Part shown: in pieces, positions 1 to 6,287 of the stretch
How positions within the stretch are numbered: the stretch's first letter is position 1
Layout: every line of letters starts with the position of its first letter
Source of the DNA: Bacteroidota bacterium
GTDB taxonomy: Bacteria > Bacteroidota > Bacteroidia > Bacteroidales > UBA10428
Assembly (NCBI GenBank): GCA_024640925.1
Contig: JAHEEB010000095.1
Span: 1-9,572 of the forward strand
Direction of reading: 5' to 3'
DNA length: 9,572 nucleotides
The notes under the pieces: generated by a model
What the model saw: the letters and a program-made list of their open reading frames with translations, nothing else
Told to the model about the DNA's origin: nothing
Database searches by the model: none
Made by a program: the position numbers and the translations under genes

Positions 1-1
1 T

Positions 2-376
2 GGCAATTACTTTAAATACAATTTAGGCGGGGCCATCTTTCTCTTAATTGCATTTATTTGTGTAACAGCAATGCCTCCATCGGGACTATTTATTAGTGAA
101 TTTCTTATTTTCCGTTCACTTTTCGAAGCTCAGTCTTTGTATATTCTTATTCCTGTACTTATTCTGCTTACCATGATCATCTGGTGTTTTGGCAAGAATA
201 TTTTCAAGATTCTGTTTACCCCGCCAATAAACTTTGATGAGACATCTATAGAGAAAGTTAGCAGACTTGAGCTGATTTCGCAATATGTATTACTTGGTAT
301 TGTTATATATATGGGTATTAATCCACCAACAGAATTTGTAGCACTTATTCAGGAAGCAGTAAAAAATATTATGTAA
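2..376 (+). CDS. Proton-translocating antiporter-like subunit of an Ehr/hydrogenase-4-type complex (HyfF/NuoL-M-N family), 3' part only
   Basis: The reading frame is open at the left edge of the window, and only the last 124 residues are present; the first ATG in view (position 71) is internal. The protein is strongly hydrophobic, with membrane segments around residues 9-25, 36-57 and 94-111 of the visible part. The segment TAMPPSGLFISEFLIF matches the conserved PPxGLFxSEF loop near the C-terminus of HyfF/HycC/NuoM-type subunits, which carry the proton or sodium pumping channel of group 4 hydrogenases and complex I. Its stop codon lies 2 bases before the start of the large-subunit gene, so the two are almost certainly co-transcribed and may be translationally coupled. 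In ehr operons the equivalent subunit would be the antiporter gene just before the large subunit. The full length and the N-terminal proton-channel lysines and glutamate cannot be seen. Confidence 0.85.
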   Translation, partial: GNYFKYNLGGAIFLLIAFICVTAMPPSGLFISEFLIFRSLFEAQSLYILIPVLILLTMIIWCFGKNIFKILFTPPINFDETSIEKVSRLELISQYVLLGIVIYMGINPPTEFVALIQEAVKNIM

Positions 377-378
377 CT

Positions 379-1875
379 ATGAACTATTCCGTTTTAAAAA
401 ATAATCAGCGTGTTCAGTTCGCGTCCATTCCGGTAATTGCATATGAAAGTTTTATTGAAACAATATCCGGAATGCTTGAGGATAAGAATAACCATTGCGT
501 TAATTTTTTTGGCTTCCCATCAGATAATAAAGTGAAGCTGATATGTTGTATTGCATCAGATACGGAATCGTGCATTCATGTTACATCAACAAATGTTGAG
601 ACTGGTTCTTCTCTGCCATCTGCAACAGCCCATAATCTTTCGTTCGAAAAATTTGAGCGTGAAATACATGAAAATTTTGGAATAAAATATACCGATCATC
701 CCTGGCTAAAACCAGTCAGATACCCGTTTTACCGCAATGATAAATCTCAGAACATATCAAATTATCCATTTTATTCAATCGAAAGCGAAGAATTACATGA
801 AGTTGGCGTTGGTCCTATTCACGCAGGAATTATTGAACCGGGCCACTTTCGTTTTTTATGTAATGGGGAACAAATTCTCCATCTCGAAATACAACTTGGA
901 TACCAACACCGGGGAATTGAACCCCTTTTTATTGAGAAGAAGAAACTGAATGAACGTGTTACTCTGGCAGAGAATATTGCAGGGGATACAGTAGTTGGCC
1001 ACACAACTGCTTTTACCAATCTCTGGGAAAGCCTTTGTGATTATACTCCCACTCCTGATTTGAAATTCAACCGAACTTTAGCTCTTGAGCACGAAAGAAT
1101 TGCCATACATACCGGCGATTTAAGCGCCATCTGTACCGATATTGCTTACCAGCTAGGTAGTTCTGTTTATGGCAGACTCCGTACCCCGGTCATCAATTAT
1201 TTTCAGAAATGGTGTGGTAATCGCCTTGCTAAAAGCCTTATCAGACCGGGGAAAACTAACTTTCCATTTACAAAAGAATTGGCTAAAGAATGGTTTAAAA
1301 CCTTTGAAGATTATGATCCTGATTTTCAGGAGATGAGCAAGAGACTCTTTGACTTACCTTCAGCTTTGGCAAGACTGGAACGTACTGGTGTTGTTTCGGC
1401 TGAAACTGCAACAAATATCGGTATGGTTGGAATGGCAGCAAGGGCCAGTGGTTTGTTAAGAGATATCAGGCAAACTCACCCACACGATTTTTACCAGGAA
1501 ATTGGATATGATCCAGTATTACAAACAACAGGAGATGTATATGCCAGAATAAATATCAGGATGGAAGAGATAATCGAATCGATGGATTACATGGTTGACC
1601 TAATAAATCATATGCCTGATCCGGCCAGGAAACATCCAGCTATGTCTGCTCCAATTCCTGACTCATTCGTTGTTTCGCTGGTTGAAGGATGGCGTGGTGA
1701 GATTTGTCACACAGCAATTACCGATGATAAAGGCGATTTGTTGATTTATAAAATAAAAGATCCATCGTACCACAACTGGCTTGCATTGGCTTTAGCTGTG
1801 AGAAATAATGATATTTCCGACTTCCCTATCTGTAACAAGAGTTTTGGACTTTCGTATTGCGGTCATGATTTATAA
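379..1875 (+). CDS. Large subunit of an energy-converting-hydrogenase-related (Ehr) complex: NuoC-NuoD fusion lacking the Ni-Fe ligands
   Basis: This 498-residue protein has a NuoC-like (30 kDa) part at roughly residues 1-105 and a NuoD/hydrogenase-large-subunit part at about 135-498, the layout of HycE/HyfG. Family motifs seen are VGPIHAGIIEPGHFRF (144-159), GYQHRGIE (174-181) and LEHERIA (236-242). Where hydrogenases carry the first Ni-Fe-binding CGxC, this protein has AGDT (201-204, followed by H208). The C-terminus, DFPICNKSF then LSYCGHDL (481-498), lacks the second DPCxxC and any maturation peptide; the two cysteines there (485, 494) are 9 residues apart and do not form a CxxC. The protein therefore should not bind Ni-Fe or make hydrogen. 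As I recall the family, AGD(S/T) and NKSFxLSYxGxDL are typical of Ehr-type large subunits. Automated annotation would probably call it hydrogenase-4 subunit G or NADH dehydrogenase. It sits 2 bases after the antiporter subunit and 31 bases before the small subunit. Confidence 0.9.
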   Translation: MNYSVLKNNQRVQFASIPVIAYESFIETISGMLEDKNNHCVNFFGFPSDNKVKLICCIASDTESCIHVTSTNVETGSSLPSATAHNLSFEKFEREIHENFGIKYTDHPWLKPVRYPFYRNDKSQNISNYPFYSIESEELHEVGVGPIHAGIIEPGHFRFLCNGEQILHLEIQLGYQHRGIEPLFIEKKKLNERVTLAENIAGDTVVGHTTAFTNLWESLCDYTPTPDLKFNRTLALEHERIAIHTGDLSAICTDIAYQLGSSVYGRLRTPVINYFQKWCGNRLAKSLIRPGKTNFPFTKELAKEWFKTFEDYDPDFQEMSKRLFDLPSALARLERTGVVSAETATNIGMVGMAARASGLLRDIRQTHPHDFYQEIGYDPVLQTTGDVYARINIRMEEIIESMDYMVDLINHMPDPARKHPAMSAPIPDSFVVSLVEGWRGEICHTAITDDKGDLLIYKIKDPSYHNWLALALAVRNNDISDFPICNKSFGLSYCGHDL

Positions 1876-1906
1876 TCTGAATGGATTAACTTGAAATGTA
1901 GAGCTT

Positions 1907-2662
1907 ATGTTTGAGGATTTTAAAATACTATATCATCAGGGGAAACAATATATTCCCGATCTTACAACTGTTGAAGTTCCTGGCATTTTCAGAGGCCGAC
2001 CAGTTATAACAAATGAGAATGTAGATGAAAATTTATTGATCGATATGTGCCCGACCATGGCAATATCAACTAATCCTGTGAGTATCGACCTGGGAAAATG
2101 TACCTTTTGCGGTGAGTGTTCATTTGCTTTTCCTTCAAAAATTCAGTTTACAAAAGACTACAAGATTTCCTCGAATATTCGTGAAAGGCTTATAGTTAAG
2201 GCGGGCGATACCGGATTTGTGGAACTTGATGCTGAAAAAATAAGAAAAGAAATAAAAAAAATATTTGGAGGTTCACTGAAATTACGCCAGGTTTCAGCTG
2301 CCGGTGATAACAGTTGTGAGCTTGAGTTAAATGCCACAGGCAATGTAAACTTCGATGTAGGCCGCTTTGGGATAGAGTTTGTTGCCTCACCAAGGCATGC
2401 CGATGGAATTGTAATCACCGGACCCATTTCCGAAAACATGGCTGAACCGCTTCAAATATGCTACGATGCGACTCCTGCTCCTAAAATCATTATACTTGCC
2501 GGTACCGATGCCATAAGTGGCGGAATTTTTGCCGGTAGCAAAGCATTAAACAGATCGTTTCTCGATAAATATCCGATAGACCTTTATGTTCCTGGAAATC
2601 CGGTTCATCCGCTTACTTTTATTAATGGTGTCCTGAGTTTATTGGGTAAAGGAAAAAAATAA
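1907..2662 (+). CDS. Small subunit of the Ehr-type complex: ferredoxin domain fused to a NuoB-like domain with a depleted proximal cluster site
   Basis: This 251-residue protein joins two parts that are separate proteins (HyfH and HyfI) in hydrogenase-4. Residues ~40-80 are a two-motif ferredoxin fold in which only one [4Fe-4S] site survives: Cys48 (in CPTMAI) plus CTFCGEC (Cys65, 68, 71). The fourth cysteine of the second motif is Phe75, and the first motif keeps only its CP. Residues ~124-246 are NuoB/HycG-like, with GRFGIEFVASPRHAD (152-166), SGGIF (204-208) and YVPGNPVHP (227-235). Of the four cysteines that hold the proximal or N2 cluster in relatives, only Cys137 remains. By alignment with E. 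coli HycG as I recall it, the other positions are Asp134, Asp201 and Asn231. This is the last gene of the operon; a 215-base gap follows. The fold assignment is strong, but the electron route through the subunit is unclear. Confidence 0.88.
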   Translation: MFEDFKILYHQGKQYIPDLTTVEVPGIFRGRPVITNENVDENLLIDMCPTMAISTNPVSIDLGKCTFCGECSFAFPSKIQFTKDYKISSNIRERLIVKAGDTGFVELDAEKIRKEIKKIFGGSLKLRQVSAAGDNSCELELNATGNVNFDVGRFGIEFVASPRHADGIVITGPISENMAEPLQICYDATPAPKIIILAGTDAISGGIFAGSKALNRSFLDKYPIDLYVPGNPVHPLTFINGVLSLLGKGKK

Positions 2663-2672
2663 TATTTTTTTT
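2653..2672 (+). terminator. Possible weak all-A/T hairpin and T-run at the end of the Ehr operon
   Basis: A run of seven A and a T (2653-2660) can pair with ATTTTTTT (2664-2671) around a 3-base loop, and eight T follow from 2665. The stop codon of the small-subunit gene (2660-2662) lies inside it. The stem has no G-C pairs, so it is a poor classical terminator; the T-run after the last gene of the operon is the main argument for it. Confidence 0.25.
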
Positions 2673-2877
2673 ATAAGGAAAATAATCCCATTGCCTATTT
2701 ACTGGACAGTTTCTCTCGTGGTAAAAACCAGTTCCAAAAAACAATCAATTTCTTTGTAGTTAAAAAAGATCTCTCCATTCTGTAACGCAATACATATAAC
2801 TTTTTTTATTACTTTTAAAATTGGATCCGTCATACCTAACCTAGCTATTCGCTTTTTTATGTTCCTTAAATTCTGAT
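2663..2877. other. 215-base gap between the Ehr operon and the antiporter gene
   Basis: No recognisable gene or RNA was found. No full TAnnTTTG promoter element is present on the plus strand, only near matches (TAACTTTT at 2797-2804 and TACTTTTA at 2810-2817), so a promoter for the downstream antiporter is likely but not located. A 44-codon ATG frame lies on the minus strand at 2699-2833 and is described under findings. A 5-bp inverted repeat (ACTGG at 2701, CCAGT at 2728) is too short to interpret. Confidence 0.5.
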
Positions 2878-4851
2878 ATGACTGTTTTAAAAGACATAGT
2901 TATCATCTTTGGCCTATCAACCTTTGTCAATTTTTTATTTACAAAGATTAAGGTTCCCACAATAATAGGATACCTGTTGACTGGAATATTAGTCGGCCCT
3001 CATTGTTTTGGGTTGATATTAGAGTATAAGGAGATAGATTTAATGGCTGAGATCGGTATCATTCTCCTCATGTTTATGATAGGTCTCGAATTTTCACTGA
3101 ACCATTTGCTTAAAATACGGAGAATAGTATTTGTGGGTGGTTTCCTTCAATTGGTTTTAACCACTGTCATTACAATGGTTATGGCCCGCTTTTACTCACT
3201 AAGCTGGACTGGCTCTTTTTTTATAGGTATGATAACAGCTCTAAGCAGTACTGCTGTAGTCCTAAAGTTGTTGCAGGAGCGTTCAGAACTGACATCAAAC
3301 TATGGACGAACGGTTCTAGGAATTTTAATTTTCCAGGATATTATACTGGTACCAATGTTGCTTTTTACACCTGCTTTAGGAGGTCATGATGTTGGCGGTG
3401 CCGCCCAGTTTTGGATGTTGCTTTTAAAGGCTGTAATGGTTATTGGGGTTTTATATGCCGGTAATCGTTGGTTAATGCCTAAATTATTGCATGCTATTGC
3501 AATGACAAAGAACCAGGAGTTATTTCTCATGAGTATTTTGCTCATTTGCCTTTCTGTAGCTTTGCTAACATCAGCGTTGGGTATGTCTCTTGCTTTTGGA
3601 GCCTTTCTTGCAGGACTTATGATTTCTGAATCGGAATATAGTCATAATGCTTTTGGGCACCTTATACCTTTCAAAGATACCTTCACCAGTTTCTTTTTCG
3701 TATCGATAGGTATGCTTCTGGACCTCAGTTTTGTGACTACAAATTATGGGCAGGTTATTTTTACAGTATTCTTAGTTATTTTGGTTAAGACATTTGTGGG
3801 CGGTGGAACTGCTTTTGTCCTTGGACATACATTTCGTGGAACTGTAATGGTTGGTGTTGCAATAAGTCAGGTCGGTGAATTTTCATTTATATTAGCGAAG
3901 CTTGGGTTGGATTATATGATAATTCCCGAACATTTTTACCAGTTATTCCTTGCTGTTGCTATTATCAGCATGTCTTTATCACCATTTCTTATTAAAATAT
4001 CGTTACCATTTGCAAATTTATTGCTCAAGTTACCCTTGCCTGATTTTATGGTAAAAGGAATATTTCCATTACCGGAAATCGATGTTCCGAAAATGTCAAA
4101 CCATCTGGTATTTATTGGAAAAGATTCCAGGGCTTTAAACCTTTCGGTTATGGCAAGGCATATGAAACTGCCATATGTTTCAATTGTGTTTGATCCGGCC
4201 CTTGCGCGTAAACTTCAACAGAAGGGCGAAATGGTTATCTATGGCGATTCCACCAATCTCCCAATACTTCAAAAAGCATATGTTGAATATGCCGACATTA
4301 TTGTTGTTTCGGTTGGTAACCTTATAACTTCCCTTAATGTTATTGAAAAAATCAGGGAAATAAATAAAAATGCATACGTTATTATACGAACAAAACATGT
4401 AACAGATATTGATCAGTTATATAATCTGGGGGCAAGCCAGGTTATACCAGAAGAGTTTGAAACATCAATCGAACTTTTTGAAAGAGTATTACGAAAACGT
4501 TTAATCCCTGAAACAGATATTCGTTCTGTTATTACGAAAATCAGGGATGACAATTATGGAATATTTCTTGAGAGAGAGGAATATGCAAACCTGGCATTAA
4601 CGAAAGAACTTCCGAATATTGAAATATTTCCGTTAGAAGTTGACGATGGTTGTTCTATTATTGGAAAAAGCATTATTGATGTTGAATTTCGTCAAACATT
4701 CCAGGTAACATTGGTTGCAATTATGAGAAACCATGAACTTATTGAACACCCTGAACCTGAAATTATTTTTCAGAAAGGCGACATTATTTACATCATGGGT
4801 AAACCAGAACAAATCAACAATGCTATCGATTTATTCTCGAAAGTAATTTAA
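2878..4851 (+). CDS. KefB-family cation:proton antiporter (CPA2) with C-terminal RCK_N and RCK_C domains
   Basis: This 657-residue inner-membrane protein is predicted to exchange K+ or Na+ for H+. Residues ~1-385 form a Na/H-exchanger domain with about 11-13 membrane segments. Its family signatures are GYLLTGILVGP (31-41), LLMFMIGLEF (63-72), ALSSTAVVLK (121-130), FQDI with Asp154 (152-155), GAFLAGLMISESEYSH (241-256) and SFFFVSIGML (271-280). Residues ~408-525 are an RCK_N (TrkA-N) Rossmann domain containing YGDSTN (455-460) and VVSVGN. Residues ~578-657 are an RCK_C domain (IGKSIIDVEF, FQKGDIIYIMG). The nucleotide-binding GxGxxG loop is degenerate, reading GKDSRA at 414-419, so NAD(H) control may be altered or lost. 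E. coli KefB/KefC lack the RCK_C part and are glutathione-gated, so the exact subtype is uncertain. It lies downstream of the Ehr operon on the same strand but is separated by 215 bases, so a shared transcript is not assured. The stop codon abuts the shared terminator hairpin. Confidence 0.93.
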   Translation: MTVLKDIVIIFGLSTFVNFLFTKIKVPTIIGYLLTGILVGPHCFGLILEYKEIDLMAEIGIILLMFMIGLEFSLNHLLKIRRIVFVGGFLQLVLTTVITMVMARFYSLSWTGSFFIGMITALSSTAVVLKLLQERSELTSNYGRTVLGILIFQDIILVPMLLFTPALGGHDVGGAAQFWMLLLKAVMVIGVLYAGNRWLMPKLLHAIAMTKNQELFLMSILLICLSVALLTSALGMSLAFGAFLAGLMISESEYSHNAFGHLIPFKDTFTSFFFVSIGMLLDLSFVTTNYGQVIFTVFLVILVKTFVGGGTAFVLGHTFRGTVMVGVAISQVGEFSFILAKLGLDYMIIPEHFYQLFLAVAIISMSLSPFLIKISLPFANLLLKLPLPDFMVKGIFPLPEIDVPKMSNHLVFIGKDSRALNLSVMARHMKLPYVSIVFDPALARKLQQKGEMVIYGDSTNLPILQKAYVEYADIIVVSVGNLITSLNVIEKIREINKNAYVIIRTKHVTDIDQLYNLGASQVIPEEFETSIELFERVLRKRLIPETDIRSVITKIRDDNYGIFLEREEYANLALTKELPNIEIFPLEVDDGCSIIGKSIIDVEFRQTFQVTLVAIMRNHELIEHPEPEIIFQKGDIIYIMGKPEQINNAIDLFSKVI

Positions 4852-4874
4852 ATTTGGCTTTACTCGCCAAATTT
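4850..4874. terminator. Bidirectional terminator hairpin between convergent genes
   Basis: AAATTTGGC (4850-4858) and GCCAAATTT (4866-4874) form a perfect 9-bp stem with a 7-base loop. On the plus strand the stem runs into TTTTATTAT, a T-rich tail. On the minus strand the stem itself ends in ATTT and the tail is poorer. It overlaps the last two bases of the antiporter stop codon and the final codons plus stop of the ferredoxin gene, whose ends lie only 8 bases apart, so one element can serve both units. Confidence 0.75.
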
Positions 4875-5051
4875 TATTATCTCAACAGGGCAACTATCAG
4901 CAGCTTCTTTGATTTGGGTTTCATACATTGAATAATCAATGTCTTCAACCACTTTTGCTTCTCCGTCAAGATAAAATACTTCAGGACAGATTTCGGTACA
5001 TAATCCGCATGATGTACAACCTTCTTCAATCCAAACCTTTATAATAGCCAT
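4860..5051 (-). CDS. Small single-cluster [4Fe-4S] ferredoxin
   Basis: This 63-residue acidic protein is a complete small ferredoxin acting as a low-potential electron carrier in the cytoplasm. The ligands are CTSCGLC (Cys12, 15, 18) and the distant Cys54 in SCPVEII. Cys22 in the ICPE motif is the position used for a second cluster in two-cluster ferredoxins; the matching second CxxCxxC motif is absent, so Cys22 is probably free. The length is typical of Desulfovibrio/Thermotoga-type single-cluster ferredoxins. It is the last gene of a minus-strand set, 16 bases after the racemase-like gene, and its 3' end lies inside the terminator hairpin. It could feed electrons to the neighbouring Ehr-type complex, but that rests only on proximity; the gene is in a separate convergent unit. 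Confidence 0.93.
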   Translation of the reverse strand: MAIIKVWIEEGCTSCGLCTEICPEVFYLDGEAKVVEDIDYSMYETQIKEAADSCPVEIIKFGE

Positions 5052-5067
5052 ATTGCAAAAATTAAAG

Positions 5068-5766
5068 TTATTTGGTTAAACAAAATCTGGTTATGGAATT
5101 AATGTGGATTTGGGTAGTATTTATCATAGGTATACCTGCATATTCTTTATCTGTTAGAATTAGTGGAAGCTCGGTACAACCTAAAATCAAACAATCGATA
5201 TTTTGTTTTTGCACCATCTTCTCAATAATGTTTATTAAAATCTGTCGGGTGCCATTGTTAAAAACTCCCAACTCAATTTCAGAAAATAATTTCTGATTAA
5301 TTGTTTCTTTATCACTTAGTTCAGGTAAAAGTACATCTAAACCATGTTGATTAAAAACTTTCTGGTAAAAATTTGCATTCATTGTATAGCCCGTACCAAA
5401 TAACCCCGGTTTCTTTAAGTTGAGCTGCAAAACCTCGTCACAAGCAGATTTAACAATGCTGATCAATGGTATTGGTGATCGTTTACTGATTTCATTAAAA
5501 TACTGGTGAGGTGTATTTGAGCTTATTGCAGCAAAATCAGCACCACTCTTTTTCAGCGATTCTATTATATTAACAAAATAAGATACAATTTGTTCATCCT
5601 GTTTTCTTTCCATCATTTCCAGGAATTCCGACATGTTAACACTATATATGAGTATCTCCGGATAATTCATATCATTATTCCCGCTTTTAAAGCAATCTAT
5701 AATTCTTTTGTAGTAATCTATTGTTGCTTCGGGCCCCAACCCGCCAATAATTCCAATTTTTTTCAT
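5068..5766 (-). CDS. Aspartate/glutamate racemase-family protein with Ser in place of the first catalytic Cys
   Basis: This 232-residue protein is close to the usual length of the cofactor-independent Asp/Glu racemase family, which interconverts amino-acid enantiomers using two opposed active-site residues. The N-terminal signature IGIIGGLGPEATIDYYKRI (4-22) is characteristic of the aspartate racemase branch. The second catalytic site is intact: LGCTELPL with Cys197 (195-202). The first, normally (A/C)CNT, reads ISSNTPH, with Ser83 before Asn84-Thr85. E. coli YgeA, as I recall it, carries Thr at this same position together with Cys197 and acts on L-Asp and L-Glu, so a non-cysteine residue here need not mean loss of activity, though it may make catalysis one-sided. 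The substrate cannot be assigned from sequence. The gene follows the small membrane protein gene by 41 bases and precedes the ferredoxin gene by 16 bases. Confidence 0.88.
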   Translation of the reverse strand: MKKIGIIGGLGPEATIDYYKRIIDCFKSGNNDMNYPEILIYSVNMSEFLEMMERKQDEQIVSYFVNIIESLKKSGADFAAISSNTPHQYFNEISKRSPIPLISIVKSACDEVLQLNLKKPGLFGTGYTMNANFYQKVFNQHGLDVLLPELSDKETINQKLFSEIELGVFNNGTRQILINIIEKMVQKQNIDCLILGCTELPLILTDKEYAGIPMINTTQIHINSITRFCLTK

Positions 5767-5807
5767 CTCTTATATTGAAAGAAGTTGTTTTAGTTTAAAA
5801 CCTGGCG

Positions 5808-6098
5808 TTAAAAAAATTTAACAACAAATATAACGAACATAATTATTGTAAATATTGCTTGTATGACTATAGAGTATACGGCACCTAATCCTCTGGCCAT
5901 TCCAGCGCCAGCAGCATCAGTACTACCCAAAGATCTATACAGGTTTTTATAATAACCTATAAAAAGAATTATCTGAACAATAAACATAAGGCAATAGATC
6001 CATAAACTTTGTTTTACAATATAGAAGTATATCATTTCAGGTATAAACAAAAAAAATCCCCACAAGAGCATTCGGATAAAAAATTTATGTCGTCTCAT
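5808..6098 (-). CDS. Small membrane protein of unknown function
   Basis: I do not recognise this 96-residue protein. It begins MRRHKFFIR, a basic N-terminus, followed by three likely membrane segments at about residues 10-28, 31-50 and 72-95. They are separated by a polar loop, KNLYRSLGSTDAAGAGMARG (51-70), rich in small residues. The positive-inside rule places the N-terminus and this loop somewhat ambiguously in the cytoplasm. It appears to be the first gene of the minus-strand set with the racemase-like and ferredoxin genes. No motif links it to amino-acid or electron transport. Confidence 0.7.
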   Translation of the reverse strand: MRRHKFFIRMLLWGFFLFIPEMIYFYIVKQSLWIYCLMFIVQIILFIGYYKNLYRSLGSTDAAGAGMARGLGAVYSIVIQAIFTIIMFVIFVVKFF

Positions 6099-6162
6099 GT
6101 AAAAAAGGTTATTAAAAATTTAAAACTTATTTATTATTAGGGTAATTCATTCCAGATAAGCA

Positions 6163-6174
6163 TTGTTTAAACAA
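6163..6174. promoter_or_regulatory. 12-bp perfect palindrome in the divergent gap, possible operator
   Basis: TTGTTTAAACAA is a perfect palindrome lying between the divergent starts of the small membrane protein (6098, -) and the folate enzyme (6288, +). Placement suits a regulator-binding site, but a palindrome of this length is expected by chance more than once in AT-rich DNA of this size. No convincing TAnnTTTG promoter was found in this 189-base gap on either strand. Confidence 0.2.
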
Positions 6175-6287
6175 CCAATCTTCCCTATTCTCTCAATGTA
6201 TTTAACCCTCTAAATATAACAAAAAATCCTATCTTCACATTTTACCCTTAATTGTGCAATAGCAGATCTGGTTCAAGTCATTACGAA

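Noticed and set aside
1831..1872. Cysteines 485 and 494 near the C-terminus of the large subunit as a possible remaining Ni-Fe site
   Set aside because: They are nine residues apart, not CxxC, and there is no preceding Asp-Pro-Cys nor a cleavable tail; the first cysteine pair is also gone.
2158..2439. 93- and 65-codon minus-strand frames inside the small-subunit gene
   Set aside because: The plus-strand protein is clearly NuoB-like; these have no recognisable domain and are shadows.
5072..5778. Plus-strand frames of 74 and 62 codons opposite the racemase-like gene
   Set aside because: The minus frame has clear racemase signatures along its whole length; the plus frames show none.
5787..5801. 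GTTTTA-gtt-TAAAAC hairpin between the membrane protein and racemase-like genes
   Set aside because: Six pairs, nearly all A-T, with no T-run; it is too weak to call a terminator or attenuator.
6252..6287. TTG start giving a longer 193-residue folate enzyme
   Set aside because: The added 12 residues do not resemble the family N-terminus, whereas ATG 6288 gives the usual one and the usual length.
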